DNA of 56,035 bases from an uncultured Bacteroidales bacterium (GCA_902789725.1 CADAPC010000007.1:1-56035); one strand, 5' to 3'. Counted from the first letter of the stretch, positions 8,589-17,308 are shown. Numbers and translations: made by a program. The notes: generated from the letters alone by a model not told the origin.

Positions 8589-9113
8589 TTATTCGTCTTC
8601 GGCGAGAATGATTCTTGCCTTGCCTCCTTTTTGAATTTTCTCCTCGATGTTGTCGGTCACGCAGATGGGCACTTCCTTTTTGATGCTTTGGTCGAGCGAG
8701 ATGAGGGTCTCGGTGGAATCGACGCCTGTGATGCCCTGGATTTTGCGGTTAAGAAGGTCCATCAGTTGTTCGTTGTCGCGCGCATAGAGTTTCACGAGCA
8801 TGGTGTAGGGGCCTGTGGTGTAATGGCACTCCACAATTTCGGGAATCTTGTTGAGTTCGCCTACGACGCGCTCGTACATGGAGCCTTTTTCGAGGCGGAT
8901 GCCCACGTATGTGCAGGTTTTGTAGCCAAGGCTTTTGGGGTTGATGACATAGCCAGAACCCACAATGACGTTGGTGTCTATCAGGCGTTGTACACGCTGA
9001 TGAATGGCTGCTCGCGACACACCGCAAACAGCTGCCACGTCTTTGAATGGTATGCGGGCATTGGCGGAGATAATCTCCATAATTTGCTTGTCAAGCTTAT
9101 CGATTTTTTCCAT
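8589..9113 (-). CDS. Lrp/AsnC-family transcriptional regulator
   Basis: A 174-residue DNA-binding regulator. The N-terminal winged helix (residues about 4-60) shows LDKQIMEIISANARIPFKDVAAVCGVSRAAIHQRVQRL, the classic AsnC helix-turn-helix. The C-terminal RAM ligand-binding barrel follows (YVGIRLEKG through ITGVDSTETLISL). Family members sense amino acids and form octamers on DNA. The acidic tail ILAEDE is unusual. It has its own well-formed promoter (9157-9188), which is embedded in an inverted repeat that may be an autoregulatory site. Targets are unknown. Confidence 0.93.
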   Translation of the reverse strand: MEKIDKLDKQIMEIISANARIPFKDVAAVCGVSRAAIHQRVQRLIDTNVIVGSGYVINPKSLGYKTCTYVGIRLEKGSMYERVVGELNKIPEIVECHYTTGPYTMLVKLYARDNEQLMDLLNRKIQGITGVDSTETLISLDQSIKKEVPICVTDNIEEKIQKGGKARIILAEDE

Positions 9114-9144
9114 CTTGGGTTGTTCTTTTGTTGGTTTAGTTGAA

Positions 9145-9184
9145 ACAAACTGTAAACAAAAGTAGGTGTTTTTTTTCAGTTTGT
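9145..9184. promoter_or_regulatory. Inverted repeat flanking the lrp promoter (candidate operator)
   Basis: ACAAACTG (9145-9152) and CAGTTTGT (9177-9184) are exact inverted repeats whose centres are 32 bp apart, about three DNA turns. They bracket the -7 box of the Lrp-family gene and touch its -33 box. Autoregulation is typical for this family; binding here is an inference. Confidence 0.4.
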
Positions 9185-9188
9185 CAAA
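9157..9188 (-). promoter_or_regulatory. Promoter of the Lrp-family gene
   Basis: Read leftward: -33 TTTG (9185-9188), 20-nt spacer, -7 TACTTTTG (9157-9164), about 44 bp from the start codon. Confidence 0.75.
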
Positions 9189-9316
9189 AAAATAATGAAG
9201 AAAAGTGTGATTTTTATTAAAAATTCAAGAAAAATGAAACAAATATAAAAAGAAAGAAGTAATTTTACAGGCTGAAAATTGCAATTTTATTTTTTAGTAT
9301 AAAAGTATAGAGAGAC

Positions 9317-9919
9317 ATGAAGACATTGGTATTTGCCAGCAATAATGCGCATAAGCTGGAGGAGATTCGCTCCATTTTGGGTGGAAGATTTGACGTGAAA
9401 AGCCTGAAGGATATAGGTTGTGAGGTGGAGATTCCCGAAACGGGAGCGACATTTCGGGAGAATGCGCTGCAGAAGGCGCAGTATGTGAAGGAGCATTTCG
9501 GCTTGGATTGTTTTGCTGATGATTCGGGTTTGGAAGTGGAGGCATTGGGTGGAGAACCCGGTGTTTATTCGGCACGTTATGCTGCGAAGAATGGTGTGGC
9601 TGTTCATGATAACAAGGATGATGTGAACATGGATGTGTTGTTGGGCAAATTGGTGGGAGAGGAGAACCGCAAGGCTCGCTTTTGCACGTGTGTGGCCTTG
9701 GTGTATGAAGGGGAGACGCATTATTTCGATGGCACTGTGGAAGGGCGCATCATTACAGAGAAGCGTGGAAAGGGCGGCTTTGGTTACGACCCCATCTTTG
9801 TGCCAGATGGTTATGAGCAGACGTTTGCGGAATTGGGCAATGAAGTGAAGAATGGTATCAGTCATCGTGCTCGTGCGGTGGCAAAGTTAGCTAAATTCTT
9901 GAAGGGGGACTTCCAGTGA
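9317..9919 (+). CDS. rdgB: Non-canonical purine NTP pyrophosphatase (RdgB/HAM1)
   Basis: Hydrolyses dITP, ITP and XTP to monophosphates, keeping deaminated purines out of DNA and RNA. The 200-residue protein has the substrate-binding FASNNAHK at residues 6-13 and the catalytic FADDSGLEV (Asp68/Asp69). It also has [14 protein letters not shown] and the late SHRARAVAK, all family signatures. Cytoplasmic homodimer in known members. The stop TGA is the first TGA of an AGTGAA heptamer array (9915 onward), so the repeat either inserted exactly at the gene end or supplies the stop. No clear TANNTTTG promoter was found upstream. Confidence 0.95.
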   Translation: MKTLVFASNNAHKLEEIRSILGGRFDVKSLKDIGCEVEIPETGATFRENALQKAQYVKEHFGLDCFADDSGLEVEALGGEPGVYSARYAAKNGVAVHDNKDDVNMDVLLGKLVGEENRKARFCTCVALVYEGETHYFDGTVEGRIITEKRGKGGFGYDPIFVPDGYEQTFAELGNEVKNGISHRARAVAKLAKFLKGDFQ

Positions 9920-9971
9920 AAAGTGAAGGGTGAAGGGTGAAAAAACGTACCGTTGGCTATGCCGAAGGTAC
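9915..9971. repeat. AGTGAA array plus hairpin after rdgB
   Basis: Heptamer units AGTGAAA, AGTGAAG, GGTGAAG and GGTGAAA run from the rdgB stop. They are followed by a hairpin GTACCGTTGGC-TAT-GCCGAAGGTAC (9947-9971, 10 of 11 pairs). It appears to be a half-copy of the palindromic family seen at 35573 and 36233. Confidence 0.65.
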
Positions 9972-10010
9972 TTATGTGCGACAATAAAAATGAAAAATAG
10001 GTTTTTTCAT

Positions 10011-10041
10011 TTTGTATTGTTCTCACTTAATCGTACCTTTG
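10011..10041 (+). promoter_or_regulatory. Promoter of the M28 peptidase-sufE-ABC operon
   Basis: -33 TTTG (10011-10014), 19-nt spacer, -7 TACCTTTG (10034-10041). The site supports the ATG at 10062 as the start; an upstream in-frame ATG at 9930 would precede the promoter. Confidence 0.8.
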
Positions 10042-10061
10042 CACCCACTAAATGTTCAGAA

Positions 10062-11030
10062 ATGAAGAAAATACTATATTTTTCCTTGTTCTCGTTGTTG
10101 CTGATAGGGTGTAAAGAACAGAAACCTGCGGAGACGAATTATGTGTCTCCTGCACCGGTGTTCTGTGAGGATTCTGCTTATCAGTATGTGAAGGAACAGT
10201 GCGCGTTCGGTCCTCGTGTGATGAATTCAGCGGCTCACGATTCTTGTGGCGAATACATTGCACGGCAGTTTCAGCGTTTTGGCATGGTGGTTCATCATCA
10301 GTATGCCGATTCAAAGCTCTATGATGGGACACCCATCAAGATGCGGAATATCATTGCTTCTTATCGTCCTGAGGCTTCCACCCGCATTTTGTTGGCTGGG
10401 CATTGGGACAGTCGCCAATGGGCTGACAATGATCCTGATGAGAGCAATCATAACACACCTATTGATGGGGCAAACGATGGTGGCAGTTCCATTGGTGTGA
10501 TGCTGGAACTGGCTCGTCAGTTGCAGTTGGCTAACGACTCTGACAAAGTGAAGATAGGCGTGGATTTCATTTGCTGGGACGCGGAAGACAATGGCATATC
10601 GGGCGGAGGAGATGAAAGCAGCTGGTGTTTGGGCAGTCAGTATTGGGCAGGTCATCATCATGTGGAAGGTTATTCAGCTCGCTATGGCATCAACCTCGAC
10701 ATGGTGGGCGGGCACCAGACGGTGTTTTATCGCGAACAGTATTCTATGCGCTTTGCTCCGACGGTGGTTGACAAAGTGTGGGCAGCGGCGCAACGCATAG
10801 GATATGGGAATTATTTCAGCTATGATGAGCAGGGTGGTTATATTACCGACGACCACCTGCAAGTGAATCGTAGTGGAATCCCCTGTATTGATGTGATTGG
10901 TTCAGATCGTGAGAATGGTGGCTTTCCTGCCACTTGGCATACGATGAATGATAATGTGAAGAATATCAATAAAGAAACCCTCAAGGCCGTCGGTCAGACG
11001 ATGCTGGAGGTGATTTGGACAGAACAATGA
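10062..11030 (+). CDS. M28-family zinc peptidase lipoprotein (glutaminyl cyclase-like)
   Basis: A 322-residue lipoprotein: MKKILYFSLFSLLLIGC gives a lipobox cysteine at 17. The M28 metal ligands are visible in order: AGHWDSR, DGANDGGSSIG, CWDAEDNG, GINLDMVGG and a final WHTMNDN. This arrangement matches the M28 group that includes aminopeptidases and glutaminyl-peptide cyclotransferases; the overall look is closer to the cyclase branch, but the reaction is not proven. It should face the periplasm or be surface-anchored. The start was chosen from the promoter at 10011-10041 and the signal peptide. The stop overlaps the sufE start as ATGA, so the genes are translationally coupled. Confidence 0.88.
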   Translation: MKKILYFSLFSLLLIGCKEQKPAETNYVSPAPVFCEDSAYQYVKEQCAFGPRVMNSAAHDSCGEYIARQFQRFGMVVHHQYADSKLYDGTPIKMRNIIASYRPEASTRILLAGHWDSRQWADNDPDESNHNTPIDGANDGGSSIGVMLELARQLQLANDSDKVKIGVDFICWDAEDNGISGGGDESSWCLGSQYWAGHHHVEGYSARYGINLDMVGGHQTVFYREQYSMRFAPTVVDKVWAAAQRIGYGNYFSYDEQGGYITDDHLQVNRSGIPCIDVIGSDRENGGFPATWHTMNDNVKNINKETLKAVGQTMLEVIWTEQ

Positions 11031-11455
11031 CGATAGAAGAATTGCAGCAAGAAGTCATCGAAGAGTTTGAAGAAGTTGATGACTGGATGGATAAGTATCA
11101 GATGCTTATTGATAAGGGTAGTGAGCAGGAAGCTTTGCCCGAGCAGTATAAAGTTGAGAGCAATCTCATTGACGGATGCCAGAGCCGTGTGTGGTTGCAA
11201 GCCGATTTAACGCCAGAGGGGAAAGTGCATTTCCAAGCCGAGAGCGAAGCACTGATCGTAAAGGGTATTGTAGCCTTGTTGATTCATGTGTTGAATGACC
11301 ACACGCCCGACGAGATTCTTTCAGCCGACTTGCATTTTATAGAAGATATTGGGCTGAAAGAGCATCTTTCTCCCACTCGCAGCAATGGTTTGTTGGCCAT
11401 GCTGAAGCAGATGAAGTTGTATGCTATGGCCTTCAAAGCGAAACAGGGACAATGA
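11027..11455 (+). CDS. sufE: SufE-family Fe-S cluster assembly protein
   Basis: Accepts sulfur from a SufS-type cysteine desulfurase on a conserved cysteine and passes it to the scaffold. The 142-residue protein carries that cysteine at position 51 (NLIDGCQSRVWL), followed by FQAESEALIVKGIVALL and the C-terminal LSPTRSNGLLAML, all SufE hallmarks. The start ATG overlaps the preceding stop (ATGA), and its own stop overlaps the next start (ATGA at 11452), making it the middle gene of a tight three-gene operon. SufS and the rest of the SUF system are not in the window. Confidence 0.95.
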   Translation: MTIEELQQEVIEEFEEVDDWMDKYQMLIDKGSEQEALPEQYKVESNLIDGCQSRVWLQADLTPEGKVHFQAESEALIVKGIVALLIHVLNDHTPDEILSADLHFIEDIGLKEHLSPTRSNGLLAMLKQMKLYAMAFKAKQGQ

Positions 11456-13290
11456 GAGACTTTTTCAGTCAGATGGGCAAGTATTTTGCCCGTTATAAAG
11501 GATATATAGCAGGAACGTTTGCCCTGAACATTTTGGCAGCACTATTCAATGTGTTCTCCTTCTCCATTCTTTTGCCTATTCTGCAGATTCTCTTTAGGGT
11601 GAATACGGAGCGGTATGAGTTCATGGAATGGGGTATAGGCGGAGTGAGTAACCTGGTTGAAGTGCTGAAAAACAATGGCTATTACTATTCGCAGGAGATG
11701 ATTGCCCATTATGGCCCTTCCACCACACTGCTCATGCTGGGTGGCATCCTGGCGTTTCTCACCTTGTTGAAGACTGCCACTTATTTTGGCGGGTCGGCTT
11801 GTCTGATGCCTCTGCGTACAGGTATTGTGCGCGATATTCGCGCAGACATTTACAAGAAGATTCTTTCCTTGCCGCTCTCGTTCTTTTCCGAAGAGCGGAA
11901 GGGCGATATATTGGCACGTGTATCGACCGATGTGAATGAGATTGACAGCAGCATCACTTCGTCGCTCGACATGATGATAAAGAACCCAATCTTTATTTTA
12001 GTATATGTGGGCACGATGTTTGCCATGAGTTGGCAGTTGACTTTGTTCACTCTGTTGGTGGTGCCTTTGCTGGCTGGAGGGATTGGCCGTATCGGTAAGA
12101 AATTGAAGCAAAATTCCCTTTATGCCCAGTCGAAGTGGAGTGATGGAATCAGCCAGATAGAAGAGACCTTGGGAGGGCTCCGCATTATCAAGGCCTTTAT
12201 TGCTGAGAAGAAGATGGAAGACCGCTTCATGGCGGTGAACAATGAGTACAGAAATGCCTCGATGCGAGTGGCCATCCGTCAGTCGGCCGCTCATCCGGTG
12301 AGTGAGTTCTTGGGCACTTGTATGATTGTTCTTGTGCTGTGGTTTGGCGGTTATCTCATCTTTTCCGGCAGCAGCCCTATCGATGCCAGTGGGTTCATCT
12401 ATTACTTGGTGATTCTCTACACCACGCTTCAACCCATCAAAGACCTTTCCAAGGCAGGTTACAGCATTCAGAAAGGTTTGGCATCGCTGGAGCGCATCAA
12501 CAAGATTTTGAGGGCAGAGAATAGCATCAGGGAGAAGGAAAACCCCAAGAAGATAGAGGCTCTGAACGGTTCTATCCAGTTAGAGCATGTTGATTTTTCC
12601 TATACTGATGGGCATCCTATTCTGAAAGACATCAATCTCACCATTCAGAAGGGACAGACAATTGCCTTGGTGGGACAGTCTGGTTCGGGCAAGAGTACAC
12701 TGGTCGATCTCATCCCTCGCTATCATGACGTGTGTGGTGGGGCCATCAAGATAGATGGTGAAGATGTGCGCAATCTTTCGATTCGTTCCTTGCGCAGCTT
12801 GATTGGCAATGTGAACCAGGAAGCCATTCTTTTTAACGATACGGTGTTTAACAACATCGCCTTTGGTGTGGATGGTGCCACGCAAGAGCAAGTGGAGGCG
12901 GCGGCAAGAATTGCCAATGCACATGACTTCATCATGGAGATGGAGCATGGGTATCAAACGAATGTCGGCGACCGTGGCGGGCGTCTTTCGGGCGGACAGA
13001 GGCAAAGAATTTCTATAGCTCGTGCCATTCTGAAGAATCCTCCCATCCTGATTCTTGACGAGGCCACTTCTGCCCTCGACACAGAGAGCGAGCGTTTGGT
13101 GCAAGATGCGCTGGAGAAGTTGATGAAATCGCGCACCACCATTGCCATTGCTCACCGGCTTTCGACCATCCGTCATGCCAGCGAAATCTATGTGCTTCAC
13201 GAAGGGCAAATTGTGGAGCGTGGCACACACGAAGAGTTGATAGCGATGAATGGCTATTACAAGAAGCTGAATGATATGCAGGCATTGTAA
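11452..13290 (+). CDS. ABC transporter, fused permease and ATPase (MsbA-like exporter)
   Basis: A 612-residue half-transporter: six membrane helices in residues about 15-330, then a nucleotide-binding domain. Walker A GQSGSGKST lies at about residue 408, signature LSGGQRQR at about 511, Walker B LILDEATSALD just after 530, and the H-loop in AIAHRLST. Such proteins form homodimers in the inner membrane and flip lipid A, other lipids or drugs; MsbA-like lipid export is the best guess but is not specific. It overlaps sufE by 4 bp and is followed by a strong hairpin. Confidence 0.93.
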   Translation: MRDFFSQMGKYFARYKGYIAGTFALNILAALFNVFSFSILLPILQILFRVNTERYEFMEWGIGGVSNLVEVLKNNGYYYSQEMIAHYGPSTTLLMLGGILAFLTLLKTATYFGGSACLMPLRTGIVRDIRADIYKKILSLPLSFFSEERKGDILARVSTDVNEIDSSITSSLDMMIKNPIFILVYVGTMFAMSWQLTLFTLLVVPLLAGGIGRIGKKLKQNSLYAQSKWSDGISQIEETLGGLRIIKAFIAEKKMEDRFMAVNNEYRNASMRVAIRQSAAHPVSEFLGTCMIVLVLWFGGYLIFSGSSPIDASGFIYYLVILYTTLQPIKDLSKAGYSIQKGLASLERINKILRAENSIREKENPKKIEALNGSIQLEHVDFSYTDGHPILKDINLTIQKGQTIALVGQSGSGKSTLVDLIPRYHDVCGGAIKIDGEDVRNLSIRSLRSLIGNVNQEAILFNDTVFNNIAFGVDGATQEQVEAAARIANAHDFIMEMEHGYQTNVGDRGGRLSGGQRQRISIARAILKNPPILILDEATSALDTESERLVQDALEKLMKSRTTIAIAHRLSTIRHASEIYVLHEGQIVERGTHEELIAMNGYYKKLNDMQAL

Positions 13291-13291
13291 A

Positions 13292-13335
13292 AAGTAATCG
13301 GGAAAACTGGTCGAAGCAAGTTTTCCCGATTACTT
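13292..13335. terminator. 17-bp perfect hairpin terminator between convergent genes
   Basis: AAGTAATCGGGAAAACT (13292-13308) and its exact complement (13319-13335) with a 10-nt loop. On the minus strand the stem runs into a TTT tract, so it is best as the dprA terminator. It may also stop transcripts of the ABC gene. Confidence 0.85.
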
Positions 13336-13359
13336 GATGAGAGTCCTCCCCATCTATCT

Positions 13360-14532
13360 TTACAAGGGTAAGTCAATGGCTGAATCTTTGTTTGCCCATT
13401 TCATTGGCAGACAATACCTTCCCCCTCCCAGCGAAGAGATAAATCCCTTCATTTCAAGGTCGAAGATAATAAAGCTGGCTCGTTCATAGGGGATGTGGGT
13501 TTCAGTGACGATGTCATTGATGCACATGTCGTCTGCTTTCTCTAAGCAGTTCAGCAATGCACGTGTTTCCTCGTCGAAGTCGGTGGTGAAGAGTTCTTGT
13601 TGCGTGGCTTCAGGCTCAGAGGAATCGTTGTCCGACGGTATGGGCCAGTTCATCGCTTTCAAAAAGTCCTCAGCACTCGTCAATAGTGCGGCACCATTCT
13701 CCCTTATGAGGTTGTTACATCCTACGCTTGATTTGTCGCCAACGCGCCCGGGGAATGCAAAAACATTGCGGTCGTAACTAAGGGACAGGTCGGCAGTGAT
13801 GAGCGCACCTCCTTTCTCAGCACTCTCCACCACGATGCAGGCATCGCACAACCCTGCCACAATGCGGTTTCTGCGCACGAAGTTCACTTTGTCAACCGAT
13901 GTGTTGCTGAGGTTCTCGGTCAACAATCCTCCGCCCTGCTTCAGCATGTTTTCGGCTGTTTTTTTGTGTGCGGCCGGATAGATAGTGTCCAGCCCGTGGG
14001 CCAAAACCCCAATGGTGCTCATGTGGTTCTCCATTGCGGCGCGGTGGGCGCAAATGTCGATGCCGTAAGCAAGCCCGCTCACAACGACGGTGTCGGGATA
14101 GTAATGGTGCAAGTCCTTCACAAAATTCGTGACGAGTTCTCTCCCATATTCTGAACATTTGCGGGTGCCTACAATGTTGATGATGCGTTCACTGTTCAGA
14201 TTGGCTGAACCATTATAGAAAAAAACCACCGGAGCGTCTTCACATTCGCGCAGCCGCCAGGGATAGTCTTCACTGTTCAGCGTGAGTGCTTTTATGTGCT
14301 TCTCTTCAATAAAAGCTATTTCCTTCTCAGCTCTTTCCATCGCCTCGTCCGTGTTGCTGAAAGCCTGAATCAGCCGTTCGGTGGCATCGGGGATATATTC
14401 CTTAATCTTGTTCTTGTGAGCAAACACCTCGCTGGCCGATCCTGCTTTGTCCACCAAGGTGCGAGCGTTCACCAGGTTCACCCCCTTCAGTTGGCTTAAG
14501 GCTATGGAATAAATAACTTCTTGAGTGTTCAT
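13360..14532 (-). CDS. dprA: DNA-processing protein DprA
   Basis: Binds incoming single-stranded DNA during natural transformation and loads RecA. The protein has 390 residues. A helical N-terminal part precedes the Rossmann-like DprA domain, with YPWRLRECEDAPVVFFYNG, INIVGTRKCSEYGRE, the hallmark SGLAYGIDICAHRAAM, LAHGLDTIYPAAHK and ENGAALLTSAEDF. A C-terminal winged-helix-like region (TRALLNCLEKADDMCINDIV) follows. Cytoplasmic. Its start overlaps the stop of the thioesterase gene by 4 bp (ATGA), so the two are coupled. Confidence 0.95.
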   Translation of the reverse strand: MNTQEVIYSIALSQLKGVNLVNARTLVDKAGSASEVFAHKNKIKEYIPDATERLIQAFSNTDEAMERAEKEIAFIEEKHIKALTLNSEDYPWRLRECEDAPVVFFYNGSANLNSERIINIVGTRKCSEYGRELVTNFVKDLHHYYPDTVVVSGLAYGIDICAHRAAMENHMSTIGVLAHGLDTIYPAAHKKTAENMLKQGGGLLTENLSNTSVDKVNFVRRNRIVAGLCDACIVVESAEKGGALITADLSLSYDRNVFAFPGRVGDKSSVGCNNLIRENGAALLTSAEDFLKAMNWPIPSDNDSSEPEATQQELFTTDFDEETRALLNCLEKADDMCINDIVTETHIPYERASFIIFDLEMKGFISSLGGGRYCLPMKWANKDSAIDLPL

Positions 14533-14936
14533 GGTTGCAGGAATTGAGAAAATTTTTGGTTCAGTTCATCGCTTTCAGATAATTTCCCATCCACTAAGCA
14601 GACAGAATCGACTTGTGCACGAATGCACAACTTCATGTCGGGCAGACGGAAAATGTCCTGCATGAAGATGTAGCGGACATTCTCTTTCTTGAGCCAGAGC
14701 TTGGTTACATATTCATCGCCACTTTTCAGCGGCACCTTAAACTGCATGGTGAGTCGTGCCACTACGGCATCTGTCCCCTGTTCGTGCAAGCGGGCGAAAC
14801 TGATGTCGTGAGCCAGCAGAAACTCGTGGCGGCAATGTTCCAGGTAATGTTGGTAATTAGCATTGTTCACAATCCCCTGCAAGTCGCACTCATAGTCGCG
14901 CACTTTATCCTTAAGTTCAAAGATGTAATTGGCCAT
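14529..14936 (-). CDS. Acyl-CoA thioesterase, hotdog fold (YbgC/FadM-like)
   Basis: A 135-residue hotdog-fold enzyme that should cleave acyl-CoA thioesters. VRDYECDLQGIVNNANYQHYLEHCRHEFL matches the 4HBT/YbgC active-site helix, with Asp in the D-x-x-G-I-V-N-N position. The upstream in-frame ATG at 14966 would fall inside the -7 box at 14964-14971, so the ATG of MANYIFEL at 14936 is preferred. It is transcribed away from the FKBP gene from overlapping divergent promoters and is coupled to dprA. Confidence 0.9.
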   Translation of the reverse strand: MANYIFELKDKVRDYECDLQGIVNNANYQHYLEHCRHEFLLAHDISFARLHEQGTDAVVARLTMQFKVPLKSGDEYVTKLWLKKENVRYIFMQDIFRLPDMKLCIRAQVDSVCLVDGKLSESDELNQKFSQFLQP

Positions 14937-14960
14937 ATTCTTGATTATTCTGTGATTTGA

Positions 14961-14996
14961 TTGCAAAGATACAGAAAAAATGTGTTACCTTTGCAA
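14961..14996. promoter_or_regulatory. Overlapping divergent promoters of the thioesterase and FKBP genes
   Basis: Rightward: -33-like TTGC (14961-14964), 21-nt spacer, -7 TACCTTTG (14986-14993). Leftward: -33-like TTGC (14993-14996), 21-nt spacer, -7 TATCTTTG (14964-14971). Each -7 box overlaps the other promoter's -33 position, so the two should compete for polymerase. Confidence 0.6.
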
Positions 14997-15038
14997 CCGA
15001 TTTGAAAAAAACAATCAACTTAATACAAATTATTTCGT

Positions 15039-15647
15039 ATGGATAAACTTAGTTATTCATTAGGCCTTGGCATAGGTCAACAACTGAAGCAGATGGGTCT
15101 GAAGGGTAGCCTTGTGATTGAAGATTTCGCTGCAAGCATTCAAGATGTGCTCGACGAAAATCCGCTCAAGGTGAGTCATCAGGAGGGGCAGATGATTGTT
15201 AATTCCTTCTTCCAGAAGCTGGAGGCTGAGCAGAATGCTGCGAAAGCTGAGGCAGGAAAGGCTGCCAAGGAGGAGGGCGCGAAGTTCTTGTCCGAAAATG
15301 CCAAGAAGGATGGCATTATCGTGACAAAGAGCGGATTGCAGTATGAGGTGCTGACTGAGGGTACGGGCAAGAAGCCCAAGGCAACCGACACCGTAAGATG
15401 TCACTATGAAGGCCGTTTGCTCGATGGCACCGTGTTCGACAGCAGTTACAAGCGCAATGCTCCTGCCGACTTTGGCTTGCAGCAGGTGATTGCTGGCTGG
15501 ACAGAGGGTGTGCAGCTGATGGGCGAGGGAGCCAAGTATCGCTTCTACATCCCCTACATGCTGGCTTACGGCGAAGGAGGTGCCGGAGCCATGATTCCTC
15601 CTTTTGCCACGCTCATTTTTGACGTAGAGCTTATCAAGGTGCTTTGA
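15039..15647 (+). CDS. FKBP-type peptidyl-prolyl cis-trans isomerase
   Basis: A 202-residue folding catalyst. The N-terminal dimerisation helices (residues 1-85, SYSLGLGIGQQLKQMG, ending in an Ala/Lys/Glu-rich helix) resemble the FkpA/Mip group. The C-terminal FKBP domain shows VRCHYEGRLLDGTVFDSSY, VIAGWTEGVQLM, YIPYMLAYGEGGAG and IPPFATLIFDVELI. No signal peptide is visible, so unlike FkpA it is predicted cytoplasmic. It is monocistronic, with its own promoter and a strong terminator 24 bp downstream. Confidence 0.93.
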   Translation: MDKLSYSLGLGIGQQLKQMGLKGSLVIEDFAASIQDVLDENPLKVSHQEGQMIVNSFFQKLEAEQNAAKAEAGKAAKEEGAKFLSENAKKDGIIVTKSGLQYEVLTEGTGKKPKATDTVRCHYEGRLLDGTVFDSSYKRNAPADFGLQQVIAGWTEGVQLMGEGAKYRFYIPYMLAYGEGGAGAMIPPFATLIFDVELIKVL

Positions 15648-15670
15648 TGTTGCCAAGACGAGGAAAGAGA

Positions 15671-15698
15671 GGGGTGCGGAACTGTTCCGCACCCCTTT
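15671..15698 (+). terminator. Rho-independent terminator after the FKBP gene
   Basis: GGGGTGCGGAAC (15671-15682) and GTTCCGCACCCC (15684-15695) pair perfectly around a minimal central loop, followed by TTTAT. Confidence 0.85.
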
Positions 15699-15758
15699 AT
15701 CGTCGGGCGATGAGCTGTTGGGGTTCCTTATCAGTGGAAGCCTGCGATGAGGGGGGGA

Positions 15759-16916
15759 TTACTCACGCTTTCCAGCCAATCTCATGCGCACGGCCGAGGG
15801 GGTAGAAGGGGTTGTGATGTCGGCTGTGCGAATCATGTTCTGGTAGCCATCAATGTTGAATTGCAGAGTGGCTCCATCGCTTCTGACGTCGATGGTGACG
15901 GGAGCGCCCATCACGAGCGGCAGGTTCACATCGCCATGCCCAGCAGGGAATCCGCAGAGTACAGGAATTCTGTAGTCCTTCAGCATTTCGTGGAGCATCG
16001 CTTCCACACTCTCGTAGGTGAACTCTGTGCCGCAGTCAGAAAATTCGCCCAAAATGACACCCTTGCAGCGATCGAGCACACCGTTCATTTGGAGAATGCG
16101 CATCTGGCGGTCAATGTTGTGCATCGATTCGCCCACTTCCTCAACAAACAGGATCAGGTCCTTGCCCAGCGTGGCATCGGCCTGAGAACCAAGGTTGGGA
16201 GCAAACGTGCAGAGGTTGCCACCCACCAGCACGCCGCTGGCCTTGCCTTCAATGTTTTGGCGGTGAGCCGGCAAATCATATCGAGGCACTCGTCCCATCA
16301 GCAAATCGCGCATCAGCGTGCTTGTTTCGTCGGTGCCCCCCTTGGCCAGGAACGAACTCATGGTGCCATGTATGCTCATCACCCCTGCCCGGTTCCAAAG
16401 ACCATGAAGCGTGGATATGTCGCTGAATCCCACCAGCCATTTGGGTGAGGCCTTCAGTTCGGCCAACGTGAGTTGGTCAATCAGCTGGATGGTGCCATAG
16501 CCGCCGCGGTTGCAGATGATGGCTTTGATGGTTGAGTCGTTGAGTGCCCATTGGATGTCGTAAATGCGTTCAGCCGCAGTGCCAGCATATCGTCCGTCCA
16601 CTATTTTGCCCACATTGGGGCCAACGACAGGCACCAGGCCCCAGCTGAGCAACACGTCAGCGGTTTTGCCCACGTTCTCCATTGGTGTGAAATACGAGGG
16701 CGAGATGAGTGCCACTCGGTCGCCAGCTTTCAGGTAGGCGGGCTTCTCGCAGTCAATGTTCACCACTTCTGCTGAGCGGATGGAGGATGTCTGTTCGTCA
16801 TCATTGTCCGAACACGAAGAGAAAAGCAAAAGACCACATGACATGAGGATGGTGGTCAGCATCCCAAATTTCATTAGTTTCATAAACTGAATCATATAAG
16901 TGTTTATTATTTCCAT
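15759..16916 (-). CDS. LD-carboxypeptidase, peptidase family S66, lipoprotein
   Basis: Cleaves the L,D bond at the end of murein tetrapeptides, or related substrates. The S66 triad is visible: Ser165 in LVGFSDISTLHG, a glutamate at 259/260 in LFVEEVGES, and His327 in AGHGDVNLPLVMGA. The N-terminus has a signal with lipobox LLFSSC (Cys35), so a periplasmic or membrane-anchored lipoprotein is expected, whereas the classical LdcA is cytoplasmic. The start is uncertain: ATG 16916 has a purine-rich AGGAAA before it, but that sequence is the coding end of a dead upstream gene; ATGs at 16883 and 16874 give a more ordinary signal peptide. Transcription may come from the old promoter at 17309-17340. 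Confidence 0.9.
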   Translation of the reverse strand: MEIINTYMIQFMKLMKFGMLTTILMSCGLLLFSSCSDNDDEQTSSIRSAEVVNIDCEKPAYLKAGDRVALISPSYFTPMENVGKTADVLLSWGLVPVVGPNVGKIVDGRYAGTAAERIYDIQWALNDSTIKAIICNRGGYGTIQLIDQLTLAELKASPKWLVGFSDISTLHGLWNRAGVMSIHGTMSSFLAKGGTDETSTLMRDLLMGRVPRYDLPAHRQNIEGKASGVLVGGNLCTFAPNLGSQADATLGKDLILFVEEVGESMHNIDRQMRILQMNGVLDRCKGVILGEFSDCGTEFTYESVEAMLHEMLKDYRIPVLCGFPAGHGDVNLPLVMGAPVTIDVRSDGATLQFNIDGYQNMIRTADITTPSTPSAVRMRLAGKRE

Positions 16917-17283
16917 ATTTTCCTATAGGTACCATCTTTATATCGGACGATGTTCAGCCCTGGCTGCAAATCGCTGCGGAGGATGCCGCTGACTGAAAAC
17001 ATTGCCTGGGGTGCCGATGAAGCCTGGGGCATTCCGCTAATGGCTGTGGATGTGCAAGCGTGTCGTCGTAGTTAATTCCATCGGCATTATTGACAATCTT
17101 CATCCAAGCCGTCACGCGGCTATCCTTGCTGATTTCATGGCCAAGGGTGTTGATGAACACAATGGGCAAATTCGTTTTGCCAATGTGGATGTCCTTTCTC
17201 TTGGGCGGAAAATTTTTCTCTTGGCAGACGCCCATCGCACTTGCCAATATGACAAATAACATCAAAAAGACTTTCCTTTTCAT
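16907..17283 (-). pseudogene. Remnant of a secreted CotH-kinase-like protein
   Basis: From the ATG at 17283 the frame gives a signal peptide (MKRKVFLMLFVILASAMGVC), then KTNLPIVFINTLGHEI and VTAWMKIVNNADGINYDD, which resembles the start of Bacteroidetes CotH-domain proteins. Near 17040 the frame shifts. The other frame reads MFSVSGILRSDLQPGLNIVRYKDGTYRKI and stops at 16907, a typical Bacteroidetes C-terminal sorting tail. So both ends of a secreted protein survive while the roughly 500-residue middle is missing. The LD-carboxypeptidase start overlaps the last codons. Confidence 0.65.
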
Positions 17284-17308
17284 TTGTATTTTTTCCATAA
17301 ATTCGCGG

